64,000 nucleotides of DNA from Colocasia esculenta. Its lineage: Eukaryota > Streptophyta > Magnoliopsida > Alismatales > Araceae. The position numbers and the translations under genes were made by a program. The notes beneath the pieces were generated by a model that saw only the letters and a program-made list of their open reading frames with translations, had not been told where the DNA came from and searched no databases. Location: contig CM024755.1 of the NCBI GenBank assembly GCA_014218235.1, positions 95,274,948 to 95,338,947 on the forward strand, read 5' to 3'. Shown here piece after piece: positions 44,370 through 57,624 of the stretch; within the stretch, counting starts at the first letter, position 1; each line of letters starts with the position of its first letter.

Positions 44370-46937
44370 CAAACAAAAGGGGATACTTCTTCTTCATCGC
44401 ATCCTCAAGCTCCCAAGTAGCCTCCTCTCATGAGAAGTTCCGCCATAGAACTTTCACCGACGCAATACTCTTGTTCCAGAGGTGCTGAACCTTCCGGTGA
44501 AGAATAGCTACTGGTTGCTCGACATACGAAAGATCTGGCTGGATCTCCACTGGCTCATGGCTAATTACATGAGACGGATCTCGGACATACTTCCTGAGCA
44601 TCGATACGTGGAATACAGGGTGAACGCTAGACAAAGCTGGGGGTAATGCTAGCTCATATGCCACGCTGCCCAAACGTCTGAGAATCTCATACGGGCCAAT
44701 GAACCTAGGGCTCAACTTACTATGCCGGCCAAATCTGATGACACCACGAGTAGGCGATATCTTCAAGAAGACATGATCGCCAACCTCGAACTCCAAATCC
44801 TTCCTTCTGTTGTCGGCATAACTCTTCTGCCTATCCTGTGCCGCAACAAGACTCTTCCTGATAAGTTGGACCTTATCCGAAGTTTCCTGAACTAACTCTG
44901 GTCCGATCAACTGCCTATCACCAGTCTCCTCCCAACATAACGGAGATCTGCAGGGCCTACCATACAACGCCTCGAATGGAGCCATACCAATACTAGCATG
45001 AAAGTTGTTGTTGTATGCGAACTCCACAAGAGGTAAATGATGCTCCCAATCATCTTTCCAATCCAGAACACACGCCCTCAACATATTCTCGAGCGTCTGG
45101 ATAGTCCTCTCGGACTGTCCATCGGTCTGGGAATGAAACGCCGAACTGAGCTTCAGCTCCGAACCTAAAGCATCCTGAAGACCCTTCCACAATCTCGAAG
45201 TAAATCTCGGATCTCGATCCGAAATGATCGACTTCGGCACACTATGCAATCTAATGATACCACTAACATACAATCTAGCTAAACTCTCTACTGACTGCTT
45301 CTTCTTCATAGGCAAGAAATGAGCAGTCTTCGAGAATCTATCTACAACTACCCAAATCGAGTCATTGCCCCTTCTAGATCGAGGCAAACCCGAAACAAAG
45401 TCCATAGTGACAGCCTCCCATTTCCATATTGGGATATCCATCTTCTGCATAAGGCCAGATGGTTGCTGCCGCTCGGCTTTCACTTGCTGACACACTAAAC
45501 ACCTAGACACATAATCCGCTACATCCTTCTTCATGCCGGACCACCAAAATGATCTCTTCAAATCCTGATACATCTTTGTGTTACCCGGATGAATAGAGAA
45601 TCGCGACCTATGAGCCTCCGCTAACACATGCTCACGGACATCTACTAAATCAGGGACACAAACACGGTGCTGAAATCTAATCACACCGTCCTCATCACGA
45701 GCAATGCCTGCCTTGCCTACTAACTCTAAGAGTCTAGGGTCGGCTTCCTGTTGCTCGATCACCTCATCCAAAACCGAGGACCTAAGAGCTAACTGAGCTA
45801 CAAAAGCCTGACATAGTGATGGCTCTAACTCAGTCAACGCACAAGCCGCATCTTCCAACATCTTCCAATCCTGCTGGAGGGATGGCCTCTTTCTACTCAG
45901 CACATCCGCTACGACGTTCGCCTTTCCAGGATGGTACTGAAGGTCGAAGTCATAATCCTTCAAGAACTCAATCCATCTTCTCTGCCTCAGGTTTAATTCC
46001 TTTTGGGAGAAAAGATACTTCAAGCTCTTGTGGTCGGTAAACACCTCAAATCTGACACCGTAAAGATAGTGCCTCCAGATCTTTAGTGCATGAACCACTG
46101 CTGCGAGCTCCAAGTCATGGGTCGGATAGTTCTTCTCATGCTCCTTCAGTTGACGAGAAGCATAAGCCACTACCCTTTCTTGCTGCATGAGCACACAACC
46201 TAAACCAATCTGAGATGCATCCGTATAAATGGCAAAGCCTTCTGAACCACTAGGCAATACCAATACCGGAGCAGAAGTAAGCTTAGCCTTTAATAGATGA
46301 AATCTACGCTCACATGCCTCAGACCATACGAACTTCACTCCCTTTCTGGTAAGCTGAGTCAAAGGGGCGGCGATGGATGAAAATCCCTCAATAAATCACC
46401 GATAATAACCAGCTAAACCGATAAAACTACGAATCTCCGAAGGGGTCTTGGGAATCTCCCAATCCATAACTGCCTGGACCTTTGCTGGGTCAACTGCAAC
46501 ACCAGCACCGGAGATAACATGCTCGAGGAAATGAACCTCGCGCAACCAAAAATCGCACTTGCTAAACTTAGCATACAGCTTGTGCTCACGAAGAACCTCT
46601 AACACTACCCTCAAATGCTGACGGTGCGTGGCCTCATCCGGAGAGTAGACCAACACATCATCAATAAATACTACGACAAAGCTATCTAGATAAGGCCTAA
46701 ACACTCTGTTTATGAGATCCATGAACGCTGCAGGGGCATTGGTCAATCCGAAAGGAAGGACCAAAAACTCATAAATGTCCATAACAGGTTCTGAATGCCG
46801 TCTTGGACACATCCTCACTCCGAATCTTCAACTGATGATAACCAGATCGCAAATCAATCTTAGAAAAGACTGATGCCTCTCGTAACTGGTCAAACAAATC
46901 ATCAATACGAGGTAAGGGATACCTGTTCTTCACAGTC
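44370..46937 (-). pseudogene. Element D pol: RT C-terminal part, RNase H, integrase, chromodomain
   Basis: From 46937 downward RT continues (FLVLPFGLTNAPAAFM, VVFIDDVLVYS near 46650-46685). A TGA at 46396-46398 replaces CGA, and a one-base insertion near 46778-46783 shifts the frame. Then 644 codons are open (46362-44428): RNase H (YTDASQIGLG, FTDHKSLKYLF), integrase zinc region (HRSRFSIHPGNTKM to CLVCQQVKAE), DDE core (TMDFVSGLP, SDRDPRFTS, SQTDGQSERTI), GPYEILRRLG module and the start of the chromodomain (ILHRKVQHLWNKS). TGA at 44428 again replaces CGA. The integrase core looks intact. Compared with A, this is the better-preserved copy. Confidence 0.93.
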
Positions 46938-49900
46938 TGTGACGGCCCTCATTATACCGGTACGGTTATACCAACCCACGTCGATATAACAAGTGCTGCC
47001 ACAGTGGGACATTTACCCAACGATACAAACAGCTGAGGTACACGCGAATATACAACAGAGTAGCGGAAGTAAAAGAGAACTATCTCCATTCATTCATCAT
47101 CCACATTAAACATACATGCAGTTTACAATTTGCAAAAAGGAACCAAAGTTCACATAAATTAAATTACTGAAATGGAAATACATAATGTCCACATAATACA
47201 TTTGTTTTCTTCTCATGATAATTCTAATACAATGTTCCAAGTACATACTAGGAAGTACACAATCACAAGGAACTCCAAAAACTAGCTAGTCTCCACGCTC
47301 GGAGTCCGTCTCTACTGCCTCCTCCAAGGGTACTGTGTCACCAACTATACCTGTACGCCGAAGCAAGGAGTGAGTCCAGGGACTCAGCAAGCAACACTAT
47401 TCATGATATACACGTACAAATCCTAGTGGTTTCTACATGCACATTACAATTAGCATCACATAGCATGCTAGTCAATTCGAGTTCTCAACCTATCTTGAAA
47501 GTTCTACAATTTTATACATAACTCATGCTTTCAGATTTTTAAAATAAAATCCACCTATCACATGGTCTCTATTCAATTTACTCATGAACTTTAATCTTTT
47601 ACAGAATCAAACATGAAGCTATCAACATGGACAATTTACATGCATGAAAGGGGAACACAATTTGCATGGATTCCACATATTCTTAAGTGCATACATAACT
47701 TTTTCACATGCTTTAGGTTGCTGATTTCACATGGTTCAATGACTATGAATCTACACATGAGAGCTACAACGTTGCTTAAAACCTCACATATGAACAATCC
47801 ATCATGCCATTTTGCACACATATTCATTTGTTGTCCCTACCATGGATTCTAAACACTTTATACACATAACATGAGAATAATAACATGCATTTTCTGAATT
47901 CACATGGGTTTAGATTTAGTCTCACATGGTTTCAATAACACATTTACACATCGGGAATTTCACATTTTCTTTTACACAAATTTCCTCTTTTCACGTGGTT
48001 ACACTTTACACATACACATTCACATGTCACTTACACATTTACACATGGTCACATACACGTTTCACATTACACTTTACACATTTTTAGGTGCCGTGACACA
48101 TAGTCCAAACCACCAAAGAAGGACACAAACACATCACATCACATAGACGCCATCTAGGCAATACAATGGCGACTCTTGGACTGCGCAGACCGGGAGAACA
48201 AGTCTCCACCCTAACCAGTGGTACTTGTCCACCTCCAGGATTTCCCCCTAATGCCCTTAGGGTCACTTAACACAATGAACTTTTTCAGGGGGACTTTTCC
48301 CTGATACGGCTCCACTGCCTTCTCGGAAGCAGTATCACATTGGCACAATTTCACTTTTACACATTTACCGTTTTACACATGGTTCTTACACTTTACACTT
48401 TTCATCACATTCACACTTTCTTACTCACATGAACACCTCTGTTTTTCCTAACATGGTACTACAGAGTTTTCAAGGTTTAACACACAGTAGACACACTAAT
48501 CATGCTGGGTTTAAACAAAATCTAACCACATTTCGATCATATGTACGAATTATTCACATTTCTCATGAAAACACATAACTCTTTATCTATGGATCCAAAT
48601 GACCTGAAATTTGTACCACATGCTGTTTTCGGGTTCATAATCATACTCCCAAATTTTCAGATTTTTCTGAGCTACATAGAATTTACAGAAAATAAAACGC
48701 CTAATTAGCATGCTATTAACAACTTAAGTTAACATGGGTCTAACACATCTTGTAATTTAGCCACTTGCTGTTTTATACAGGGGCTACTAATACATGTATG
48801 ATTTTAGAGTACCACATTACCCTAATTCATACATCCATCGATCAATTATCACAACCCATTTTCGCATGTTTTCATTTTACCGAACCGAGCTTATTTACAA
48901 ATTTCACAAGCATGGATAATTTACTAAAACTTGCAAACACACATGCTGACCCACTATTCTTCATGATCAAACAGAAACTAAGGCATTCACACTCATCTAA
49001 ATCATGAATCACGGTTTTTGCAAAATTTCCTACAAGTCATGCTCACAAGTTTACAAAATATCATTATTCTACATTCACCATTCACATCCCACATTCAATC
49101 ACACACCACAACTAACCATATACATAGAGTATAAGCTTTACCATATATCCTCATCGCATAAAACATACCGAAGTTACTGCATAAGTGGGACAGAACAGCC
49201 ACTGTTCTGTCCAGAAGAACTAGGCGGCGGTCTCTGGCCGCTGACTCAAGGTCAGCGGCATGGTCGATGGACGCCAAGCATAAACTGGACGTCCAGAGAC
49301 CTTGCCGTCTAACCAGGTCTGTGCAGAAAACACAGACCCGAGCTCTGAAACTTGGGTGAATTGGAGGGTCTAGGACTCGAGGAAAATTCCATAAAAATCA
49401 CAAAAACCACCTAGACTCATACGGGGACACCATAGATAGGTCACTTGCCTTTAGAAATTTTCTCCAAGAGATTTATGGCTCGAAGTAGACCTCCTTGGGC
49501 AGTCCCAAGAAGTTGCAGAACCTCCCTCTAGATCGCCTTCCTCCGGGCTCCTGGGTGATCTCCACGCCGAGGGGATGATGGGGATGCCTTCTCCTTTGCT
49601 CCAGCTTCCTCCTTGTCGCAGTAGATCTCCAAACCAAGCTCCAAGGGGTCGGATTTGGGGGTTCTAAAATGGGGTTTTTCTCACAGCTCACCTAGGGTTT
49701 TTCTCTCCTCTATTCCTCCTCTTGCAAGGTGAAATGAGAAGTGGGGGAGGCCAAATCCGGGTTCAGACCTAATGAGAGCCCCTCACCCACTCACCATACC
49801 GATTAGACAGCCTTAGAGCCGTTGGGGGACATCCCCCCAATGGAGGCCATGCCTTGCTCCCGGATTTTCTGGCTCTGCAACGCATGCAGGTCAGAGAAGT

Positions 49901-50235
49901 TGGCGTCCAGATCGCTGGACGCCGGAGTTAGTGTTGGCGTCCATGTCTGGACGCTGACACCAGATAAACGGCCTAGGGTTGACGCCAAGGTGGCCTTCGG
50001 CCAGAACCCTAATTATGCAGAAAACCATGCATATCAAGCGTATATACATGCAATATGTATATGGTATTATATCCACACTATCATCATGCAATATATACAT
50101 TATTTATACTTAATATAAACACATGCATACGTAATTATACTAATTAATACGTACGTAAATAAGTACATACATACATAAGCACAATTATTCACACAATAGA
50201 TACAAATAATACGACGAAAATTAGAGGGCCTTACA
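46938..50235 (-). mobile_element. Solo gypsy LTR (A/D superfamily) in pol of element D
   Basis: The insert is 3298 bp, flanked by CAGTC at 46933-46937 and 50236-50240. On the minus strand it starts TGTAAGGCCCTCTAATTTTC and ends GAGGGCCGTCACA. Removing it joins LNQVTV to KNRYPLPRIDDL in RT. It is most like the solo LTR at 8334-11606. A donor-like GCAAGT begins at 49448 and an acceptor-like TACAG ends at 47351. A GAGTCC..GGACTC hairpin lies at 47372-47385. Confidence 0.93.
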
Positions 50236-50240
50236 CAGTC

Positions 50241-51094
50241 ACTTGGTTCAACTTCCTATAGTCAATGCATAACCTAAGTGACCTGTCTTTCTTCTTGACG
50301 AATAATACAGGTGCGCCCCAAGGGGAAACACTAGGGCGAATAAATCCCTTATCAAGCAACTCTTGCAATTGCCTCCTCAACTCAGCTAACTCCGCAGGTG
50401 CCATCCGATATGGAGCCTTCGAGATAGGAGAGGTGCCCGGAAGCAACTCTATGGTAAACTCTATCTCTCTATCCGGTGGCAATCTAGACAAGTCATCAGG
50501 AAAGACATCTGGAAAATCCTGCACTACCTCAATCTCCGCAAGAGTAGGTGACTCATCAGCCTCTGGCACTAATACCACGCTGGCAAGAAAAGCGTCACAA
50601 CCCTTGTTCACCATGCGCATCGCCTTCATGGCAGAGATGACCATCTTTCCCTCCAAATTCCTTGGCAAGGGGTGAGAGAACTCATCCTCACCAGGAATGC
50701 GGAAAACAATCCTCTTCCGACGACAATCCACTAATGCATAGTGCTCCTCTAGCCAATCCAGACCAAGAATAGCATCATAGTCCTTCATCTTTAGCAAGAA
50801 GAAACACCCATCTAGGATTCTATCATCAATGCACACAGGTAACGACGGAATGCACTTCCTAGTCGATACCGTACCCGTAGGGGTGTGCACAGACAAAGGG
50901 ACCGCTAACTCCTCAGACTCTATGCCTGACTCTAGGGCTAACTGCCTAGCGAACCGCTCGGAAATGAACGAGCGAGTAGCACCCGTATCAAACAAAACCC
51001 GAGCGTGCACACCTAAAAGCAAAACCGTACCTTCGGTGACATGTTCTGCCTGCTCGGCGTCCTCGCGTTCTAAAGCAAACACCCGAGCTGGGGC
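50241..51094 (-). pseudogene. Element D protease and RT N-terminal part (open frame, split from the rest of pol)
   Basis: The minus-strand frame runs from just after the TGA at 51095-51097 down to the solo LTR. It shows RVFALEREDAEQAEHVTEGT, protease motif LFDTGATRSFISE near 50996, AILGLDWLEEHYALVD near 50770, and RT start SPWGAPVLFVKKKDRSLRLC near 50300. No internal stop is seen. The protease triad DTG is kept; His in the usual DTGATHS is Arg here. Confidence 0.9.
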
Positions 51095-51801
51095 TCAAGG
51101 CCTTCCTGGTCTTCCCGTAGCTGGCGCGGCTGCCGCTACTGCTGGGGCTGGCGCTCCGCGCTGGACTCCCTGCTGAAGTCTTGGGCAATCCTTGATCTTG
51201 TGGTCGCTGCTCCCGCACTTCAAGCACTTGCCCGTAATCATCCAACACTCGGTACAACCATGTGTCTTCCCATAGTGGGGACACTCTTTCTTCACACCAG
51301 GGGAACGTACAGAAGGTACCTGAGAACTGTCGACTGCCACGGATCGCTGCGATGTCTGGTACACCGTTTTCTTCTTATCCTGCCGCTGGAATGTCATACT
51401 GGCCTCTTCTGCGAAGCTTTCTTTTCCTCCAGATATTGCTCCATTTCTCCCTCCTTCCTACAAGCAGCACTGAGGGCCTCATCCAACGTGCGGTGTTCAA
51501 ACGCCACGAGTCTCGTCCGCAGTGATGGCTTGAGTCCCATCACAAACTTCTTTGTCTTCCTTCGCTCGTCTGCCACGATATGAGGTGCATATTTAGAAAG
51601 TTCAGAAAATATTGCCTCATATTCCAGCACGGTCATGGAGCCTTGAGCCAAAGATAGAAATTCTTGCTCCATCCAATCTTGCACATACTCTGGGACGAAC
51701 TTGGCTTGAAAGAGCCTCACGAACTCGTCCCACGCAACGTCAACAGCTCCGTCCTCAAACCGGGTACGCAGAAATGAAGTCCACCATACATCAGCTCTTT
51801 C

Positions 51802-51878
51802 CTGCAGTACACCGTTCATAAGCACCATCTAAACAATTCTAACTTAATAGAACACACAAGCATAAAACTAAGGCGTAC
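51802..51878 (-). other. 77-nt intron in element D gag, absent from element A
   Basis: On the minus strand the borders are CTACAG/GTACGCC and ACTGCAG/GAAAGAG. In element A the flanks meet exactly at 7809/7810 (CTATAG then GAAAGAG). The length is near the lower limit for plant introns. Confidence 0.65.
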
Positions 51879-52070
51879 CTGTAGCATGTAGGTGGCTAAC
51901 GTAACCTTATCGTCATCTGCACACCTGATGGCTCGGAAGATCTTCTCTATCTCCCTCATCCAGCTTTCTGCCATCAACGGATCGCTCTCCCCCTTAAAAG
52001 AGGGTGGTAGCATCCTCTTGAATCTCTCCATGGTAGAAGGTCCACCATGGTCCTGAGCTGGTACTTGAGC

Positions 52071-52158
52071 CTGCTACAGTACACATCAAGCAATATACAA
52101 TCAACATAATATCACATAGGCAAATAAAACAGACCATTAGTCATTTTATTAGTCTAAC
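52071..52158 (-). other. 88-nt first gag intron of element D
   Basis: The borders GGCTCAG/GTTAGAC and TGTAGCAG/GCTCAAG are the same as at 7529-7617 in element A, and removal keeps the frame. Confidence 0.6.
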
Positions 52159-52536
52159 CTGAGCCTCCAACTGTGCCTGGAGTGCTGCCTGGGTATGAGC
52201 CTGGGTCTGCATGGCCTGCACCAGACCTTCCATGAATACTCCAATATCCACAGGCGGCGGTGGGGGAAGTACAGGTCCTTGCGGCGCCGGGGCCTGCTGC
52301 TCCGCCCGCTCATCACGTCTCGGCTCGTCCTCACGGGCCGACGCTCCGCCACGCCTACCTCTTGAAGCCATGGCTGTAATAAATTTCAGCCACCATTAGA
52401 GCTAGGTTACTAAGTCTTCTAACCATTTTCTTATCTACTTTTCACTTCCTATTAGTGGTTTCTACACATGTGGACATACTTAGCATGCAATGAAGATGAT
52501 GACTTATGTATATTCATGTGCAATCTCAACCGGTCG

Positions 52537-52548
52537 TCTCTGATACCA
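52537..52548 (-). other. Primer-binding site of element D (tRNA-iMet type)
   Basis: On the minus strand TGGTATCAGAGA follows the LTR end by 5 bp and matches the tRNA-Met PBS at 11 of 12 positions. Confidence 0.85.
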
Positions 52549-52553
52549 ATCTC

Positions 52554-54056
52554 TGTGACGGCCCTCATTATACCGGTACGGTTATACCAACCCACGTCGG
52601 TATAGCGAGCGTCATCACAGTGGGACATTTACTCAACAATACATTCAACTGAGATACACGTGAATATAAGAACAGAGTAGCGGAAGTAAAAAGAACTACT
52701 GTCTTCATTCATTCATCATCCACATTTAGCATACATGAGATTGCAATAACATTAAAGAACTTAAAAGTTCACATAATTTAAATTGCTGAAAATTAAATAC
52801 ATAGATGTCCACCATTATACATTCTTTCCATGATAACGCTAATACAACATTCAATTTACATACTATGAAATGTAAAAGTCACAAAGCACTCCAAAGACTA
52901 ATCTCCACGCTCGGAGTCCGTCTCCACCGTCTCCTCCAACGGTACCACGTCACCAACTACACATGTACGCCGAAGCAAGTAGTGAGTCTAAAGACTCAGT
53001 AAGTAACACCACTCATACCATACACGTACATGTCATAGTAGGCTCTACGCACACAATTTCAAAACTCAACATATATCATGCTTAACGTTTGAAATGAATA
53101 ACCAATCATGATAATTCTATAAGTAAACACATGATACATGTTTTCAGATTTTCTTATCAAGATAATTTCCTAACACGTGTCCTCTAATCATTCCTACTCA
53201 TGAAATTCTACTTTGCATTTTAACTAAACATGAAAGCACTTAGCATGATTATCCTACGTACATGAACCAAAACACACCTAGCATGGAATCTACACATTCT
53301 TGTGCATGTACACGAGCATTTTTACATACTTTAAACTTGCTGGTTTTCACATGATTTAGCAACCATAACCCTACACATGAGAGCTACAATGTTATTTAAA
53401 ATACAACATGTGAACAACCAAACATGGAATTTTGTGCACATACTTGTTAATCGTCTCTAGCATGGATTCTAGGCATTTTCCACATATAAACATGATCCTA
53501 ACATAATGAAGCTACTGATATAACATGTTTTCAGATTTGTCACAACATGGATTACAATATCATATCCTCACATTTTGGTCTCACATTTTCTTTACACAAA
53601 TTTCCAATTCACATAAATTGCACTTTACACATACACATTACACATTGTTCACTTTCACATTAACACATGAACACATGCACATTTACACATTCACATTTAC
53701 ACTTTCACATTTAGTGCCGTGACACATAGTCCAAACCACCAAAGAAGGACACAACACATCACATCACATAGACGCCATCTAGACAATATAATGGTAACTC
53801 TTGGACTGCGCAGACCGGGAGAACAAGTCTCCACCCTAACCAGTGGTACTGGTCCACCTCCAAGATTTCCCCCTAACGCCCTTAGGGTCACTTACACATT
53901 GAACCTTCTCAGGGGGACTTTTCCCTGATACGGTTCCACTGCCCTCTGTGGAAGCAATGTCACACTTGGCACAATTTACACATTACACGTTTTTACCATT
54001 TTTAACACATAAGTTTACACATATCATTCTCATTTCATTCACTTCCTCACTCACAT
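52554..54056 (-). repeat. 5' LTR of element D, part next to the PBS
   Basis: This is the U5-side half of the LTR, ending GAGGGCCGTCACA at 52554 on the minus strand. It matches 41055-42546 closely. The acceptor-like TACAG is TACATG here (52962-52967), so this copy has lost the AG. It is broken at 54056 by a solo LTR. Confidence 0.9.
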
Positions 54057-57000
54057 TGTCACGTCCCGAGAATTACGCAGCGGATATTATTTCGAAGAAT
54101 TCGAGTCGATAATTCGAGACGTGGACAGTCGGCAAATAAGCCTCTAGCTAGCACGCACTAAATGTGTATCAACAGAACATCATAATAGGGCCCACATGTT
54201 GAACTCAATATAAATTTTATTTCAAATTTCAACTCTTTGTATTCAAACGGAAACTAGTACAGGACTAAAGACTCAATAAAAGGAAAAGTACATTCTATTC
54301 CTCACTTCCTACTACATGAATCTAACACTAAAAATAAACTAACTATAGATAGACTCATAGTTGGAACGCTCATCACTCGGATGCATTCCCATCCTCGACT
54401 TGCTCTTCCTCTTGAACTTCATAGTCACCTAGATGGGGTAAGAGTAGGGAATGAGCAAACTAGCCCAGTAGGATTTATATCTCAATGTGCGGGCAATGAT
54501 ATAAGTGATTAGCAATTTAGAACTAGGCAAGTACGATGAATGATATGCAAGTACGAATAAAAACTCGTTAAAACATGATATATAAAACAAGCTAGAGAGA
54601 GAGATCATGATAGAACAAGATTGATGAACAAGATGACAAGAGAGAACTATAAATAGATCACTTTGTACAGGCACGCAAGATTTCACTTGATGTTAATAGC
54701 TTTCAAGAACGCAAGATATCACTAATTGCATTAAATGCAGGATGGCCATATCACGCAAGCAAGCAAGCAAGCACGCACGAGCACGATCAAGTAACACTAA
54801 TCAGGCACGTAGACACCAATGTACACCAAGAAAAGATCCATCAAGAATGTACACCAGGACACGTGTATGTGGTTATGTATCTATCATTCAACACGTACGC
54901 ACGATTTTCCCAGCGCAGATGCAACGCCAGTAATCATTATACCCCATGGTTAACAGTATATCTATGACTCGCCGTCATTGGGGCTAGATTGGAGCCCTTG
55001 GACACACGCCGTGCCCTGTCAGCATCTCACTTAAATTTTTAAATGTAGATACCCACAGTCATTTATAATGGCCAATGAGAGTTTCAATAAGTAAGCATGT
55101 GTAATGTCATGTTCATGATGATGAGGAGAACAAGTAGTAAGTAATGGAACATGATTTCACGAGTACAATGGTAGAGAGATAAATTCGGCAGCATAACGGT
55201 ACGATTTATACTTTCGTTCAATCTTTACATTAATGGCTTCAGTCCAGTTTGTAAGTCTCACTCACGAGAACAAGAAGAGAAAGGAAGTGCACGCTATCTC
55301 CAAGGAACTTCAATGGTACAACCAACTCGTCGGCCATGTGGGAATCCATGGTCAAAGGAGATTTACGGAGGCCTTGGTGAAAAGGTCGCTAGTCTACCGA
55401 TTCGGAATGACCGGTAGAGAGTTTACAATTTCCCAAGAAAAGGCTGCCTAAAAGTGCTAGTGTGTAGTGCGGTACGCGTGTCTCAATTCACAAACCATCA
55501 GTCTCAAACTCGCAGGAAGCACTAGACAATAAAATATGGAATAAAACTATGCACTTTAACTCATCATGGTTTGCAAGATTTTATGATAACCATTATCATT
55601 TAAACGTGGAAGAACAGTAGGAAGATTAAATCACAAGTAGCACGAATGGATCATAACATTTAAGGAGCACTTAGAATAGCATTCATGTAATTAAAGCTTT
55701 TAAATGGGTTTAACACTTTTTAAGTCATTAAATAACAATAATGTAATGATCAGACCCAAGACATGCAACTTACACAGTAAATATCATATTTAAACAGATC
55801 TTGGGTATATGCGGAAAACTATGCAGGAAAACACGTTGTTTCAGGTAAGGTCCTAAGATCGCGACATATCCCTATAAGGAAGGCGACAGGGTGTCAGATT
55901 GCGACAGGAGAAGGGCCGCGAAGAGATGGCTAGAAGGCGACAGGGGTTGTGAAGAAGGCGACATGTCTGTCAGATCAGGCAACCATATAGCGACATAGTA
56001 CATGTCGCATTTCAGAAGGCGACAACAAGGCTGTCGCAACAAGCCCTCTGAAAGCGACATATCGAGCCGTCGCGTTCACAGGGTCTGCGCCAGATCCTGA
56101 CAGAGCAAGGACAGTGCCTTGGATTGCGGACTAGTCTTTCCTTCTTTTGACACAGGGTTGTTCTAAAATAGAGAACAATTGCACGTTGCATGAAAAATAA
56201 CGAAACCAGTTTTAAAATAACCTAGACATACTAGGGTACTTCCAGTAATTCGGAATTGGACAATAAAGATGGTTTCGATAGGCTTTGATCACGGGAACAC
56301 AATGTCAGAAAAAGGGTAACTTGAAGACATAGTTCTATGCAGCAACCCTATTACCACGCTTATAACTCTCTAACTAATGAGACTTAGACAAAATGTCCAA
56401 CATGAAACCTGACGAGGACATCAATTAGAATAACTTTCATGTTATGACTTTTCTCTAATTCGGTCTTGAAACATGTGCAATATATTAAGAACAGGAAAAA
56501 CTCTAACAGTGCGCGACTTTGGCAAAACGCTTATAAATTAAGATCTACTAAATGAAATTCGGTGAAACCAGTGGGAAATGAAAGTTAACTTGATGCTCTA
56601 CACATTGGTATAGGATATGTTAAGGTTTGGCCCGAGAAAACCTACCTTTTGGGTTGAAGAAGTCCCGTTACTCCAGAAAACCAGTGTTCAGACCACTTGG
56701 AGGAAAACGCTTACTACTCCGTGTATACTGCATGGAATTTGGGCATTCCACTTGGGTTAGAACGTAGACTTGACCCTATTTCCAGGGGTATAGGCCTTGC
56801 AAGGTTTGGTTTAGGTTTGACTCACCTTTGGTCGACTTCAAGAGAGGGGTTTGTGCAGGTCGCAGCAGACGAGAAGGGGAAGAAGAACGGCTTCTTGTGG
56901 TCGTTCCACAGCTCCTCAGCCACCAAGAGCTCCTCCACACGACCCTAGCAAGTTCTAAATTCGTTCCTAGGGTTTGGGTGAAGAGTATTTAAGTAACCAT

Positions 57001-57619
57001 GGTGTTTAGGAGTCCTATTATAACTAGGAAATGAGGGTTTCGGGATGGGCATGTTTGGTTTCCTATTTTTGATGATTTCCTCCTCCCTTTGAGTGTGTGA
57101 GGCATTAGGAAACCTCCCCTCATAGTTAGGCACGAATTTGGGTTGCCATGAATGCATGATTGCATCCCAATTTAACTTTAATTGTCTCTTTTAATTTCAG
57201 CTTATTTATGGTTACGAATTTCTATGTATTTTCTAACTTTATTTGATTTTTGGGTCATATGTTGCCCATTGGCCCAATTATGATAATGGGTCATCAATAT
57301 ATAATGTTGGAAGTCTCCCCAACACTTTTATTTAATTTTTTTGCTTGCGTCGTATTTCCGTGTTAACGGTTTTTCGACTTATTCATGAATTACGATAATA
57401 AGCCGCAAAACACTTTAGACTTGGATGATCTGATTTTTCTTGACACAAATTTCTTTGTGAAACATTTAGTAATAATATTTAGGGTTGATTTATAATTTTT
57501 ACGGAATTTTCCGATGTGTTTTAGCACATGCGATAATGATGCGTATGTTTTAAATACTCCAATATTATGGAAATTATTTATTTCCATTTACTTTGGATTA
57601 AAATTTCCGAGGTGCTACA
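54057..57619 (-). mobile_element. Element E: solo gypsy LTR of the B/C type (3563 bp) in the 5' LTR of element D
   Basis: It is flanked by CACAT at 54052-54056 and 57620-57624. On the minus strand it starts TGTAGCACCTCGG and ends CTCGGGACGTGACA. A donor-like AAAAG/GTAGG begins at 56645 and an acceptor-like CATCTAG ends at 54429. The GTCGC-word cluster lies at 55858-56075. There is no internal region. Short ORFs inside are not conserved among its relatives. Confidence 0.92.
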
Positions 57620-57624
57620 CACAT

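Larger units (their letters stand above)
51095..52371 (-). pseudogene. Element D gag with two small introns
   Basis: On the minus strand, exon 1 (52371-52159, 71 codons) starts MASRGRRGGASAREDEPRRD. Exon 2 (52070-51879, 64 codons) includes MERFKRMLPPSFKGES. Exon 3 from 51801 reads ERADVWWTSFLRTRFEDGAV to KKASQKRP, where a one-base loss near 51400 shifts the frame. The remaining frame carries FQRQDKKKTVYQT, CPHYGKTHGCTEC (the middle Cys of a usual CxxC is Tyr) and CLKCGSSDHKIKDC. It ends at TGA 51095. All exon joins are in phase 0. Without the frameshift this would be a normal gypsy Gag of about 420 residues. Confidence 0.85.
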
